Of a stretch of 64,000 nt of DNA, positions 36,301-44,350 are shown one piece after another. Made by a program: the position numbers and the translations under genes. The stretch lies in contig NZ_CANMDS010000005.1 of the NCBI RefSeq assembly GCF_947496725.1, positions 62,001 to 126,000 on the forward strand, given 5' to 3'. This DNA comes from an uncultured Dokdonia sp. Its GTDB lineage: Bacteria > Bacteroidota > Bacteroidia > Flavobacteriales > Flavobacteriaceae. The notes beneath the pieces are model-generated. The model saw only the letters and a program-made list of their open reading frames with translations, was not told the DNA's origin and made no database searches. Position 1 is the stretch's first letter. The number at the start of each line of letters is the position of its first letter.

Positions 36301-36603
36301 ACCCGAAGTGGTGGTTATATTTTGAAACTTTAAGTTGTCTAAGTTTAAATAAAGGTGATCTTGATTAAGATTTGAAGCAAAATAAATATCTACAAGTCCA
36401 TCATTATTAAAATCGCCTGTAGCAACGCCAGCGCCATTATAATAATAGAGGTAGTTAAGTATGTTAAGCTCTGCAGATTTTGTGAGCTCATTTGTAAAGG
36501 TTACACCTGTATCTTTTTTATGTATAAAGCGGTGATTTTTCTCTGGCTGTGAGCACGAGAAAAGAAACATTAATAGTAAGAGTAGGGGCAATGAAGTTTT
36601 CAC
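33310..36603 (-). CDS. FG-GAP/VCBS repeat ASPIC/UnbV lipoprotein, first of three
   Basis: A 1097-residue lipoprotein (LFSCSQPE lipobox). Domain order as in the other two paralogues: FG-GAP propeller (DFNNDGLVDIYF, DLNNDGYPDMYI), ASPIC/UnbV (DSLRVIWPDGKTE), second propeller (DINNDGLQDFVT, DFDNDGDLDIIA). It follows the susD gene after a strong hairpin at 36637-36668, so its expression may be partly uncoupled from susCD. It contains one exact (AFAKA) and one 15/16 (ASAKA) palindrome copy. Confidence 0.88.
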   Translation of the reverse strand: MKTSLPLLLLLMFLFSCSQPEKNHRFIHKKDTGVTFTNELTKSAELNILNYLYYYNGAGVATGDFNNDGLVDIYFASNLNQDHLYLNLDNLKFQNITTTSGINNNSGWTTGVTTVDINNDGYLDIYVSKVSGHLHLKGSNLLYINQGLTDGIPTFKEEASTYQLNIEGLNTQTAFFDYDLDGDLDAYILSHSLYPNAYFGRGSQRTTRDTINGDKLLENRDGVFYDASAKANIYSSKIGYGLGINISDLNNDGYPDMYIGNDFFEDDYLYINNQDGTFNEINNKNGALGHTSHFSMGNDIADVNNDGLPDIISVDMLPEDPYTLKTSGAEYNYPIFSNNLKQGYTPQFMQNTLHINQGSSSFTESAFLSNVASSEWSWSPLLADFNNDGHKDLYITNGILGATNDMDFINFISNENIQKRLGKNMTDGELPLIEEMPSKKTVNYFFKNNGNGTFKNTSADWIKSKKSFSNGSTYADLDNDGDLDLIVNNVNEEAFILENKTNKAVTKANYLKVDLVGPSKNIQGIGAKIQVYTDGNSQYFENYTTRGFLSSVVPEILIGLDSSKTIDSLRVIWPDGKTEKQETISANQRITLNYTNAGGNYYKGLIAKVKTRQYVNDTLLSFKHKENPTVEFSRNPLVPYSSTNLSKAICSGDINNDGLQDFVTLGAKSQATSLQLQTTSGSFTKQELPSNDKHAIAEDIDAIIFDANGDRLNDLIIVSGGNEIQTGNALQPRLYINTARGLEHKKEAFNNTFINASTINAVDLDQDGDLDISITSDVIPQEFGTTPLQYLFSNDGSGNFSNITESYSPDFKDIGNVRDIQWQDIDDNGYPDAVVLGHWMAPTILLNDGKKLTKQDNNGLENTNGWFNSSQVADFDNDGDLDIIAGNWGLNTRLKASAAEPVQLYIQDFDDNGKLDPIVTYYYKGEETTIATKDELTKQLPQLNKKYLSYSAFAKAEFKDLLPSNKLATATIKQVTQLASVYFENNGDGTFTEKQLPLPAQVSSVHDILVDDLDNDGYKDLVLIGNDYEISTQLGRLDGSKGIVLYNDKNGFFNVGKKTKFNILGASRSIDTATISGKKYIIVGRNNDTPLFLRKED
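33736..33751. repeat. Iterated palindrome, exact copy
   Basis: In the first ASPIC/UnbV gene, read as AFAKA. Confidence 0.95.
35911..35926. repeat. Iterated palindrome, 15/16 copy
   Basis: CGCTTTCGCGGAAGCG in the first ASPIC/UnbV gene; the A to G change turns AFAKA into ASAKA. Confidence 0.9.
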
Positions 36604-36636
36604 TTAAACAAATGAATTTTGAGAATGTAATATATA

Positions 36637-36668
36637 AAAAGAGGGTTAGAAAACTCTAACCCTCTTTT
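36637..36668 (-). terminator. Intrinsic terminator or attenuator after susD
   Basis: 14-bp stem AAAAGAGGGTTAGA/TCTAACCCTCTTTT with an AAAC loop and T-tract on the minus strand, in the 86-bp gap between susD and the first ASPIC/UnbV gene. It probably reduces read-through from the receptor genes into the long downstream genes. Confidence 0.8.
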
Positions 36669-36689
36669 AAGCTAATTATTATACCAAGT

Positions 36690-38306
36690 TTAGTAGCCTG
36701 GATTTTGGGTAAGGTTAGGGTTTAGTATTACCTGACTCGCTGGAATAGGGAAGAGGTTTTTAGTCTCATCTCCTACCGCTCCTGGAGCTTTAAGTTCCCA
36801 GTCTGCAGTAAATTGTCCAAAACGGATTAAGTCATTACGTCTCCATAGTTCTGCATATAACTCACGTCCTCTTTCATCTATAAGCTCTTGTGCTCCTACA
36901 GATCCTAATGGAGTTGCTCCTCTAAGTAGACGAAGCTCATTAACTAGCGTTGTAGCGTCTCCACCTGAACGGAAGATTGCTTCTGCCTTCATAAGGTGAG
37001 CATCTGCATATCTAAAGAATATTTCGTGTGCGTTAAATGATCCGTAACGTGCAGCATACTTTTGTACACGTATACCAGTAGTCTCATCATTATTAATAAG
37101 ACTTACATTACCGTCTCCATCTTTAAAATCTCTTTTAAAAGTTAATGGAGCACCTGCTCTATCCTGTAGTGCAGATCCATCTGCAGCATATTGTTGTCCT
37201 ATTAAGAATCCAACACCAATGTGTGTTGCATCTGCAATACCATCACCATTGTTATCTGTACATCCATCACAGTCTGCGATAGGCATCCCTCCTGTAGGAA
37301 CTACACCACGACGCTCTTCTTGACCACTACCTTCTACGTTAATTTCTGAATCTCCTTCAAAAAGGTCATAGTAAGACGATAATGTAGCAAAACCGTTCCA
37401 TCCACCACCGGTGTTGTCACGCTCACTAGTTTGTGCATAGTGAAGTCCATTCCAAATTCTGTTTCCTACACCAGCTCCTAAGAACCAGATAGTTTCATTA
37501 TCACCAGAATCACGGAAGATATCAAAATAACCTTCTTGTAAGTCATATCCTTCTCCGTTAATCTGATCTACAAGTGATACCACTTGGTTCATATCGGCAG
37601 TGTCAGGAGTTGTACTTAAGTAAATGTGTTTGTTAAGTAACACCTTTGCTAGTAAGTATCTTGCTGCTGCTTTGTTAGGTCTATTGTTATTAGTCATAGG
37701 CGCGCCAGCAGGAAGTTGATCTATAGCTGCATTTAAGTCAGATACAATCTGATCTACAGCTTCTGCACCTCTAAGTACGATAGGATCTTCAAATAATGAA
37801 AGTTCTGGATCACGTACAGGTACTTGTCCCCAGTTATCAAGAACAACCCACATACCTAATGCTCTTAATAAATGAGCATTTGCACGATCTTCTGCAGTTG
37901 CATTTACTGATAGTTCAGAAAGCACTTGTGCTGCTTGAAAGTGTGTTGTGTTCCACTGTAAGAAAGCAGTTTGAATAAACTGGTGACTTGTTAACCAGTT
38001 GTGCTGGTGTAACTGTCTCCAGATTCCGTTATCTCCCCAGTCAGATCCTCTAGTAGGTATAAGAGCAGCATCTGTAGTCACTTCTTGAAGTGCAAAGATG
38101 TTTGCTTGATCACCTATTTGACCATTAAGAGAGTTGAACATATTATCTACAAAAGATGAAGGGTCCAGTACTCCGTTAAAAGTTTCTCCAGTAATTACCG
38201 AGTCGGTGCTTTCGATTTCTAGATCAGTACACGACGTCACCATCGCTCCGATCATAAATGCTCCTGCTATGAAGCGGGTTGCATTTAGTTTAATGTTTCG
38301 TTTCAT
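36690..38306 (-). CDS. susD: SusD/RagB family outer-membrane lipoprotein
   Basis: A 538-residue lipoprotein (MVTSCTDLE, Cys26) with the TPR-rich SusD/RagB fold: ANAHLLRALGMWVVLDNWGQVPV, NKAAARYLLAKVLLNKHIY and a C-terminal RGRELYAELWRRNDLIRFG with LFPIPASQVILNPNLTQNPGY, the usual end of the family. SusD proteins cap the SusC channel and capture ligand. An aspartate-rich loop DCDGCTDNNGDG (about 343-354) looks like a calcium site. It follows susC after 17 bp. Confidence 0.93.
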   Translation of the reverse strand: MKRNIKLNATRFIAGAFMIGAMVTSCTDLEIESTDSVITGETFNGVLDPSSFVDNMFNSLNGQIGDQANIFALQEVTTDAALIPTRGSDWGDNGIWRQLHQHNWLTSHQFIQTAFLQWNTTHFQAAQVLSELSVNATAEDRANAHLLRALGMWVVLDNWGQVPVRDPELSLFEDPIVLRGAEAVDQIVSDLNAAIDQLPAGAPMTNNNRPNKAAARYLLAKVLLNKHIYLSTTPDTADMNQVVSLVDQINGEGYDLQEGYFDIFRDSGDNETIWFLGAGVGNRIWNGLHYAQTSERDNTGGGWNGFATLSSYYDLFEGDSEINVEGSGQEERRGVVPTGGMPIADCDGCTDNNGDGIADATHIGVGFLIGQQYAADGSALQDRAGAPLTFKRDFKDGDGNVSLINNDETTGIRVQKYAARYGSFNAHEIFFRYADAHLMKAEAIFRSGGDATTLVNELRLLRGATPLGSVGAQELIDERGRELYAELWRRNDLIRFGQFTADWELKAPGAVGDETKNLFPIPASQVILNPNLTQNPGY

Positions 38307-38323
38307 AATTTTTCTTTTTTTTA

Positions 38324-41300
38324 TTAAAATCTAGCATTTACACCAAGTGTAAAAGTACGAGCTCTTGGGTATGGGGCATAGTCAATACCTGCTGTTGGTA
38401 TCGCAGAAGCGTTAAGTGATCCTGTGTCAGAACTGATTTCTGGATCAAGACCGCTGTAACCTGTGATTAAGAATAAGTTTTGACCTGTAAGTGATAAACG
38501 TAAAGAGTCAAACATACCTTCTCCACTTAATGGCCAGTTGTAACCTAAAGATGCAGATTGTAATCTTACAAAATCTCCTTTCTCAAGAAAACGTGTAGAA
38601 ACTGCTACCGAAGAGTTAGGATTTTCTGAACTATTTGCAGCTGCTTGAGTTACGTTTTTACCAATAATTAGAGCAGACTTAGTAAAGAATGCATTGTCTG
38701 TTGCGTTATATACTGAGAATCCAAATTGACCATTAAAATATGTGCTAAGGTCAAAGTTCTTGTAACGAGCGCTAAGTGATAAACCAGAAGTTACCTTAGG
38801 TACTGCATTTTCTCCTACAAAGAATTTATCTGAATCTGGATCTCCTACACCATCACCATTTACGTCTAAATATGTAGGCTCTCCATTTGCGTCAAATCCT
38901 GTAAACTCAGCCATATAGAATGAGAATAATGGTTGTCCAGCTTCAAGCTGTTGAGCAAATGCTCCTGTAAGACCATTACCACGTATAGCTCCAGTTTGGA
39001 TCACACGTCTTGTATCTTGAACTTCGTTTTTGTTATAAGCAACATTAAAAGCTGCATTGAAACCAAAATCATCCGTATCAATAAAGTCATAGTTAAGTGC
39101 AAGTTCAATACCTTGGTTAACTACCGTACCATCATCTAAGTTACCAAATGCTGTTTGAACGTTTGCAGGTGCAGCAGTCTCAGCAAGTAATAAAAGATCA
39201 TTTGTTTCTTTACGGTATAAGTTGAAAGAACCATTAAAACGATCGTCGTTAAATCCAAAATCAATACCTACGTTAAAGTCTGTAGTCTCTTCCCATTTTA
39301 AGCCAGGGTTAACATCACCTACAGGAGAAGTTCCTGGTATGTTATCTCCACCGCCAATAACGTTAAGATCGTTATCTATTCCTGTGAAGTTTGCTTGAGT
39401 TCTAGTTGTAAACTGACCGTATCCTAGTCCTTCTTGAGAACCTACGATACCAGCTCCAATACGAAGCTTAAGAGTTGATATGTTATCGCCTACAAAATCT
39501 TCTTCATCAAGCTTCCAAGCAAATGCTCCAGAAGGGAAGTATCCATAACGCTCATCTTCACCAAAAGTAGAAGAACCATCTGCTCTAAAAGTTCCTGTAA
39601 ATAAGAATTTCTCATTTATAGTAACATTTGCTCTTGCAAAGAAAGATTGTAACTCGTCTGCATTGTCATAACGACCAGCGATGTAAGCTGGTATAACTTG
39701 TGCAAATCCAGTAGGAAGTGTAAGACCTGTTTGTACTTCAGGTAGAAGTGTAGTTAAGAAACTACCGTCGTTACCATATCCAAATACTTGAGCATTACCA
39801 GGAACAACATTGTTTAAGATGTTGTACTGGTCAATAAGTTGTCCTCTCATATCTGCAAGGTTTGTAGTGTTAAAACCAGCTCCATTAGAGAATATACCGT
39901 CTCTCTGGAATTCTTGATAAGAGAATCCTCCTAAAAGGTCAAGCTTTACATTACCTAAATCTTTCTTGTAATTAAGCGTTGCTTCAAGAAGTTTGTTTTC
40001 ATTATTGTTTATGTTGTAATCTCCACGTCCTATACCAGTAATACCCTGAGTGTTTAGAATAGAAGAAGCAATAACTCCAGTTGTATTTGCCTCAGTTCTA
40101 TCATAACCTACAGTTACCTTAGCGCTTAACTCTTCTGTCACATCATAATCAAGAGATAAGTTTGCAAGTATACGGTCACTCTCAGAAAGTCCTTGAAAAC
40201 TATTTAAGTAGTTTAATGGGCTAAAAATACCAGGCGTTTGCTCAAAAAATTCGTCATTAGTAGGGTACGTAGGGTTAGCAGATATAGAAGCACCTATAAG
40301 GTCTCCTCTTGATCCTGCTCCACCATTTAAAGGTGCAGTCTCTCTGTTAATACGAGAGATACTACCAGTACCTGTTACTGTAAGCTTATCATCAAAAAAC
40401 TTTTGAGAAAAGTTAAGTCTTCCAGATATTCTTTCTATAGAAGAGTTTTCTACAACACCATTGTTATTTCCATATCCAAAAGAAGCACGTACATTACCTC
40501 CATTGTAGCTCTTAGAATAACTTAGGTCAGTCTGTCTTGAGAAAGAGTTACGTAAGTAAACATCTTGCCAGTCTGTATCTGCATTACCTATAAGTTGGTC
40601 GCTTGCTCCTGGTATGTTACCAATTGCATCAAGAAACTCAGCTCTGTTTAATAAGTCATATCGCTGTGCTGCTTTAGAAGAACTCACAGATGAGTTAAGT
40701 TCCCAAACACCTTTAGAAGCTCCTCTACCACCTTTAGTTTGTACAATAATAACCCCGTTTGCTCCACGTGAACCATAAATAGCAGTTGCAGATGCATCTT
40801 TTAATATAGAGATACTCTCAATATCATTAGGATTAATAAAGCTTAATGGGTTACCACCACTAGCTTGAGCAATACCTCCAGTGTTTACACCAGGAGCTCC
40901 ACCCCCAGCAAGAGGCACACCGTCTACTACAAATAATGGGTTGTTTCCAGAACGTATAGAGTTGTTACCACGTATACGTATAGCAACACCACCTCCAGGC
41001 TCTCCAGAAGACTCTGAAATTTGAACCCCGGCAGTTTTACCTTGTATAAGTTGTTCTGGTGTTTGTATCACACCTTGGTTAAAGTCTTCTGCACCTACAT
41101 TATCTACAGAACCTGTAGCATCTTTAATAGTAGTAGAACCGTACCCTATAAGTACAACCTCATCTAGTGCGTTGTCTGATGCTAAAGAAACATTTACTAC
41201 ACTTCTACCTCCTACAGCAACTTCTTGTGTAGAAAAACCTACGTAGCTAAAGACTAGAGTAGCATCACTAGGAACATTGTTAAGACTGTAGTTACCGTCA

Positions 41301-41464
41301 AAATCGGTTGTGACACCATTTGAGGTTCCTTTTACAATTACGTTTGCTCCCGGTAATGGGCCATTTTCTTCAGTAACAGTACCTGTTACAGTTTGGGCTT
41401 GGGCAATCCCTACAAAGAGAATTGCAACAAACAAGAGCATACTTTTAAGTATTACTTTCTTCAT
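38324..41464 (-). CDS. susC: SusC/RagA family TonB-linked outer-membrane transporter
   Basis: A 1046-residue protein with signal peptide (ending GIAQAQ), an N-terminal carboxypeptidase-regulatory-like domain (about 26-100: VTGTVTEENGPLPGANVIVKG), a TonB plug with SSGEPGGGVAIRIRGNNS and NPLFVVDGVPL, and a 22-stranded barrel ending in TFTLGVNARF. With SusD it imports oligomers of unknown nature. Glycan, peptide or other ligand cannot be told from sequence; the operon has no glycoside hydrolase or lyase, so sugar uptake is not assured. Its promoter region is at 41573-41604. Confidence 0.95.
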   Translation of the reverse strand: MKKVILKSMLLFVAILFVGIAQAQTVTGTVTEENGPLPGANVIVKGTSNGVTTDFDGNYSLNNVPSDATLVFSYVGFSTQEVAVGGRSVVNVSLASDNALDEVVLIGYGSTTIKDATGSVDNVGAEDFNQGVIQTPEQLIQGKTAGVQISESSGEPGGGVAIRIRGNNSIRSGNNPLFVVDGVPLAGGGAPGVNTGGIAQASGGNPLSFINPNDIESISILKDASATAIYGSRGANGVIIVQTKGGRGASKGVWELNSSVSSSKAAQRYDLLNRAEFLDAIGNIPGASDQLIGNADTDWQDVYLRNSFSRQTDLSYSKSYNGGNVRASFGYGNNNGVVENSSIERISGRLNFSQKFFDDKLTVTGTGSISRINRETAPLNGGAGSRGDLIGASISANPTYPTNDEFFEQTPGIFSPLNYLNSFQGLSESDRILANLSLDYDVTEELSAKVTVGYDRTEANTTGVIASSILNTQGITGIGRGDYNINNNENKLLEATLNYKKDLGNVKLDLLGGFSYQEFQRDGIFSNGAGFNTTNLADMRGQLIDQYNILNNVVPGNAQVFGYGNDGSFLTTLLPEVQTGLTLPTGFAQVIPAYIAGRYDNADELQSFFARANVTINEKFLFTGTFRADGSSTFGEDERYGYFPSGAFAWKLDEEDFVGDNISTLKLRIGAGIVGSQEGLGYGQFTTRTQANFTGIDNDLNVIGGGDNIPGTSPVGDVNPGLKWEETTDFNVGIDFGFNDDRFNGSFNLYRKETNDLLLLAETAAPANVQTAFGNLDDGTVVNQGIELALNYDFIDTDDFGFNAAFNVAYNKNEVQDTRRVIQTGAIRGNGLTGAFAQQLEAGQPLFSFYMAEFTGFDANGEPTYLDVNGDGVGDPDSDKFFVGENAVPKVTSGLSLSARYKNFDLSTYFNGQFGFSVYNATDNAFFTKSALIIGKNVTQAAANSSENPNSSVAVSTRFLEKGDFVRLQSASLGYNWPLSGEGMFDSLRLSLTGQNLFLITGYSGLDPEISSDTGSLNASAIPTAGIDYAPYPRARTFTLGVNARF

Positions 41465-41572
41465 AAGAATCTTGTTTAAAAATTAGTTTGCTTAGTTTTT
41501 TTATGAGTAATCACCTCATTTTAAAAGCTAAAAATATGTAAATTTTATGTTAAGACCATATACTTTGCCCGT

Positions 41573-41604
41573 TAAAGTTACGAAAACGATTTCGTGTGAA
41601 CAAA
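41573..41604 (-). promoter_or_regulatory. susC promoter with embedded LacI-type operator
   Basis: On the minus strand TTTG (41601-41604) is followed after 20 nt by TAACTTTA (41573-41580), 7 of 8 matches to TAnnTTTG. The spacer holds the dyad ACGAAATCGTTTTCGT (41580-41595). Repressor bound there would block RNA polymerase directly. The leader to the susC ATG is about 100 nt. Confidence 0.7.
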
Positions 41605-41648
41605 CCGTCATTTGTAGGAATTCGGTAAAAAATGATGGTTGAAATTAG

Positions 41649-41743
41649 CGTTTTCGTATAATTTTAGGTGTCTAATTTCCAAATGCGGAATGATATTTTT
41701 TGAATCTTGCTTTTTAGTAATCTTTTCGTGATGTTTTCGTAAC
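41649..41743. promoter_or_regulatory. Further GTTTTCGTA half-sites upstream of susC
   Basis: CGTTTTCGTA at 41649-41658 and GTTTTCGTAAC at 41733-41743, both sharing the right half of the susC operator. They may be auxiliary sites for the same regulator. Outside these and the palindrome at 41834, the 547-bp gap from susC to the next gene shows no gene or RNA that I recognise. Confidence 0.4.
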
Positions 41744-41833
41744 AGAGAGAACTGTTAATTTATTTATGTTTTGCCTCATAGATAGCGAGTAGTTTTTTCT
41801 TTCTTTTTAGTGATTATTTATTTTGAAAACACA

Positions 41834-41849
41834 CGCTTTCGCGAAAGCG
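41834..41849. repeat. Iterated palindrome, exact copy (intergenic)
   Basis: CGCTTTCGCGAAAGCG in the long gap between the divergent susC and flavoprotein genes. Confidence 0.95.
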
Positions 41850-42011
41850 TAATGAAGACTCATAAATATTTTAAAAGTGATCACGAGTGTGAATTAAATG
41901 TTTTTGCATCTTAATAGCTGGAACTATAATTCTAATGAGACCTTGCAGATTTAGCTCTTTAAGCTTTTTAATACACTTATCTTTGTGACTCGTATTATTC
42001 CAGATGTTAAG

Positions 42012-43247
42012 ATGACTAAATTTGATATACTCATAGTAGGTGGTGGTGCTGCCGGTTTTTTTACAGCTATAAATCTTGCCGAAAAAAACCCGCAACTTAA
42101 GATTGCCATACTTGAGCGAGGTAAAGATGTTCTTACTAAGGTTAAAATTTCTGGTGGTGGTCGTTGCAATGTCACCCACGCAGAATTTATACCTAAGGAG
42201 CTTTCAAAAAAATATCCTCGAGGTGAGAAAGAGCTACTAGGCCCCTTTCATACCTTTATGACGGGAGATACCATAGCCTGGTTTGAAGAACGTGGCGTAG
42301 AACTCAAGATAGAAGAAGATGGGAGAATGTTTCCAGTAACAGATTCTTCGGCCACTATTGTAGATTGTTTTATCTCTCTGGCAAAAAAGCATCGCATTGA
42401 AGTGCTTACTAACCACGCCGTGCAAGATGTAGGTTTTGATGACGCTTTCGCGAAAGCGCAAACCACCAACACTTTTTTTGTAAAAACTAGTAAGGGGGTG
42501 TTTGCTTGCGATAAGCTAGTGATGACCACAGGTAGCAACCCTAAAATGTGGAAACTCCTCGAAAAACTAGGTCATACTATTACTAATGCGGTACCGTCAC
42601 TTTTTACTTTTAATATAAAAGATAAACGTATTGAGGGGTTAATGGGTGTTGCAAAAGATGTCACTATAAAAGTACTTGGCACAAAACAAAAGTCTGAAGG
42701 GCCATTACTTATTACACACTGGGGGATGAGTGGCCCGGCTATATTAAAACTGTCTGCCTGGGGAGCGAGAGACCTTGCTGCTATCAATTACAAATTTGAC
42801 ATACAGGTAAACTGGCTACAGCATTACTCGCAAGAAGAGGCACTAGAGATGCTTATGGAGCTCAAAATGGCTCACGCAAAGCAGTCGCCTCACACCTACG
42901 CGCAGTTAGACTTGCCTAAGCGCCTGTGGCAAAGTTTACTCATTGCAGCCGGAATACAACCATCTATAAAGTGGGCAGAGCTCACAAAAAGCCAGCTTCA
43001 ATCTCTTAGTAGAGAACTTACTCAATCCAGATACAAGGTAGATGGTAAGAGCACCTTTAAGGAGGAGTTTGTGACTGCTGGAGGTGTAAATCTTAAAGAA
43101 GTACACTTTAAAACCTTTGAGAGTAAAAAAGTAAATCATCTTTATCTTGCTGGAGAGGTGCTTAATATAGATGCAATTACAGGTGGGTTTAACTTTCAAA
43201 ATGCTTGGACGGGAGGCTATCTCATTGCTCAGGCTATAGATTCTTAA
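42012..43247 (+). CDS. HI0933/YhiN family FAD-dependent flavoprotein
   Basis: A 411-residue flavoprotein with the dinucleotide-binding ILIVGGGAAGFF at the N-terminus, SGGGRCNVTHAE (about 47-58), ITHWGMSGPAILKLS (about 230-245) and a C-terminal FAD closure GEVLNIDAITGGFNFQNAWTGG. Members are reported to act on NAD(P)H or on modified nucleosides, but the physiological role is unsure. The ATG at 42012 is chosen over an upstream ATG because the Rossmann fold begins there. An exact palindrome copy encodes AFAKA in the helix before AQTTNTFFV. Confidence 0.9.
   Translation: MTKFDILIVGGGAAGFFTAINLAEKNPQLKIAILERGKDVLTKVKISGGGRCNVTHAEFIPKELSKKYPRGEKELLGPFHTFMTGDTIAWFEERGVELKIEEDGRMFPVTDSSATIVDCFISLAKKHRIEVLTNHAVQDVGFDDAFAKAQTTNTFFVKTSKGVFACDKLVMTTGSNPKMWKLLEKLGHTITNAVPSLFTFNIKDKRIEGLMGVAKDVTIKVLGTKQKSEGPLLITHWGMSGPAILKLSAWGARDLAAINYKFDIQVNWLQHYSQEEALEMLMELKMAHAKQSPHTYAQLDLPKRLWQSLLIAAGIQPSIKWAELTKSQLQSLSRELTQSRYKVDGKSTFKEEFVTAGGVNLKEVHFKTFESKKVNHLYLAGEVLNIDAITGGFNFQNAWTGGYLIAQAIDS
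42443..42458. repeat. Iterated palindrome, exact copy
   Basis: In the HI0933-like flavoprotein gene, read as AFAKA. Confidence 0.95.
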
Positions 43248-43258
43248 AGAGTAGATTT

Positions 43259-43789
43259 ATGAATACGTATATATGTTTACTGCGCGGGATTAATGTAGGA
43301 GGTCATAAAAAAATCAAGATGGCAGAGCTCAAAACTCTTTTTACTTCGCTAGGATATAATGACGTGGTGACTTATATACAGAGTGGAAATATTATATTTA
43401 AATCTCACGAGACAAGTATAGATGAGATAACAGCTGTTATAAAGAAAGCTATTGTAAGTGCCTACGGTTTTGAGGTTCCCGTGTTTGTTTTAACTCGTAC
43501 AATGCTCATTCAGGTTTATGAGAATTATGTGCTCTCACCAGAATGTATAGCCTCAAGTTACTTTACATTATTGCATACCGTGCCCAGCACAGAAGGTATT
43601 ACACTTGTAAATAACTTAGAGTTACCTAACGAACATTTTGTAGCTACTGAAAATTGTGTTTACATATATCCAGAGAAAGGATACGGAAAAGCAAAGGCGA
43701 CAAACACTTTTTTTGAAAAGAAATTAAACGTGGTTGCGACAACACGCAATTATAAAACTATCGTAAAATTGCTAGAGCTTTCTAGTTAA
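43259..43789 (+). CDS. DUF1697 family protein
   Basis: A 176-residue cytoplasmic protein with the family opening YICLLRGINVGGHKKIKMAEL, followed by YIQSGNIIF and the C-terminal ATTRNYKTIVKLLEL. The function of DUF1697 is unknown. It starts 11 bp after the flavoprotein gene and is probably co-transcribed. A longer frame from 43205 overlaps that gene and lacks family support. Its last 8 bases overlap the end of the TspO gene on the other strand. Confidence 0.88.
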   Translation: MNTYICLLRGINVGGHKKIKMAELKTLFTSLGYNDVVTYIQSGNIIFKSHETSIDEITAVIKKAIVSAYGFEVPVFVLTRTMLIQVYENYVLSPECIASSYFTLLHTVPSTEGITLVNNLELPNEHFVATENCVYIYPEKGYGKAKATNTFFEKKLNVVATTRNYKTIVKLLELSS

Positions 43790-44258
43790 GGCGCCAGATT
43801 TCAAAATTAAGAGCACTTGCAAAGGCAAGCCATAGTAGGTAAGGAATAAGTAATGCTGCGCTCCACCGGTCTACTACTCTAAACCATTTTATAGTAAATA
43901 TTACTAAGATAAACAGTCCGCAAATTGCTAGTAAGGCAAGAAACGGCTCTTGCCACCCAAAAAATATAATACTCCACATTCCATTAAGGATGAGCTGAAA
44001 CCCAAAATGATAAAGGGCCGTTTTTACCCATTTGTGATAAAAACCTCGATTCCATACAATGCCGGCAGCAATCCCCATAAGAATATATAACGTGATCCAC
44101 ACGGGAGCAAATACCCAGTTAGGAGGGCTCCAGCTAGGCTTCATAAGGCCTACATACCAGTTATCAATACTAGATTGAGTAGCTAGAGAACCTATGGTTC
44201 CTACAAGTAGGCAAATAATAATGCTTAGCACAATGCGCACTAGTAAATCTTTGTTCAT
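43782..44258 (-). CDS. TspO/MBR family membrane protein
   Basis: A 158-residue, five-helix integral membrane protein. Family features are clear: the W-rich loop WYVGLMKPSWSPPNWVFAPVWITLY, the WNRGFYH region, NGMWSIIFFGWQEP and the closing YLLWLAFASALNFEIWRLN. TspO proteins bind porphyrins and similar ligands and influence tetrapyrrole and stress responses. The gene converges with DUF1697 and is divergent from the mevalonate gene pair. Confidence 0.92.
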   Translation of the reverse strand: MNKDLLVRIVLSIIICLLVGTIGSLATQSSIDNWYVGLMKPSWSPPNWVFAPVWITLYILMGIAAGIVWNRGFYHKWVKTALYHFGFQLILNGMWSIIFFGWQEPFLALLAICGLFILVIFTIKWFRVVDRWSAALLIPYLLWLAFASALNFEIWRLN

Positions 44259-44320
44259 AAGGAAAGGATTGGACTTAAAGGTAGTAAATATTCTTAGAGG
44301 TGTCTAAGCGTTGATATTGC

Positions 44321-44328
44321 TATCTTTG
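44321..44328 (+). promoter_or_regulatory. -7 box of the mevalonate/prenyltransferase genes
   Basis: TATCTTTG, a full match to TAnnTTTG, 22 bp before the mvaD start. No clear TTG -33 box is seen at the right distance. Confidence 0.5.
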
Positions 44329-44350
44329 CTCATATATCTATAACCACCCT

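Noticed and set aside
26716-36603. Many short dispersed DNA repeats such as CCATCATTATT
   Set aside because: They are the codons of the Ca-binding DxNxDGxxD loops of FG-GAP units, not mobile or CRISPR repeats.
41503-41519. Small ATGAG/CTCAT hairpin in the susC leader
   Set aside because: Only a 5-bp AT-rich stem, weak and likely to occur by chance.
41465-42011. Long susC upstream gap as possible small gene or riboswitch
   Set aside because: No frame with protein-like composition and no known riboswitch pattern; promoter, operator half-sites and one palindrome explain the signals seen.
41871-42179. Minus-strand open frames opposite the start of the flavoprotein gene
   Set aside because: No recognisable domain or start context; the plus-strand flavoprotein has clear family motifs, so these are shadow frames.
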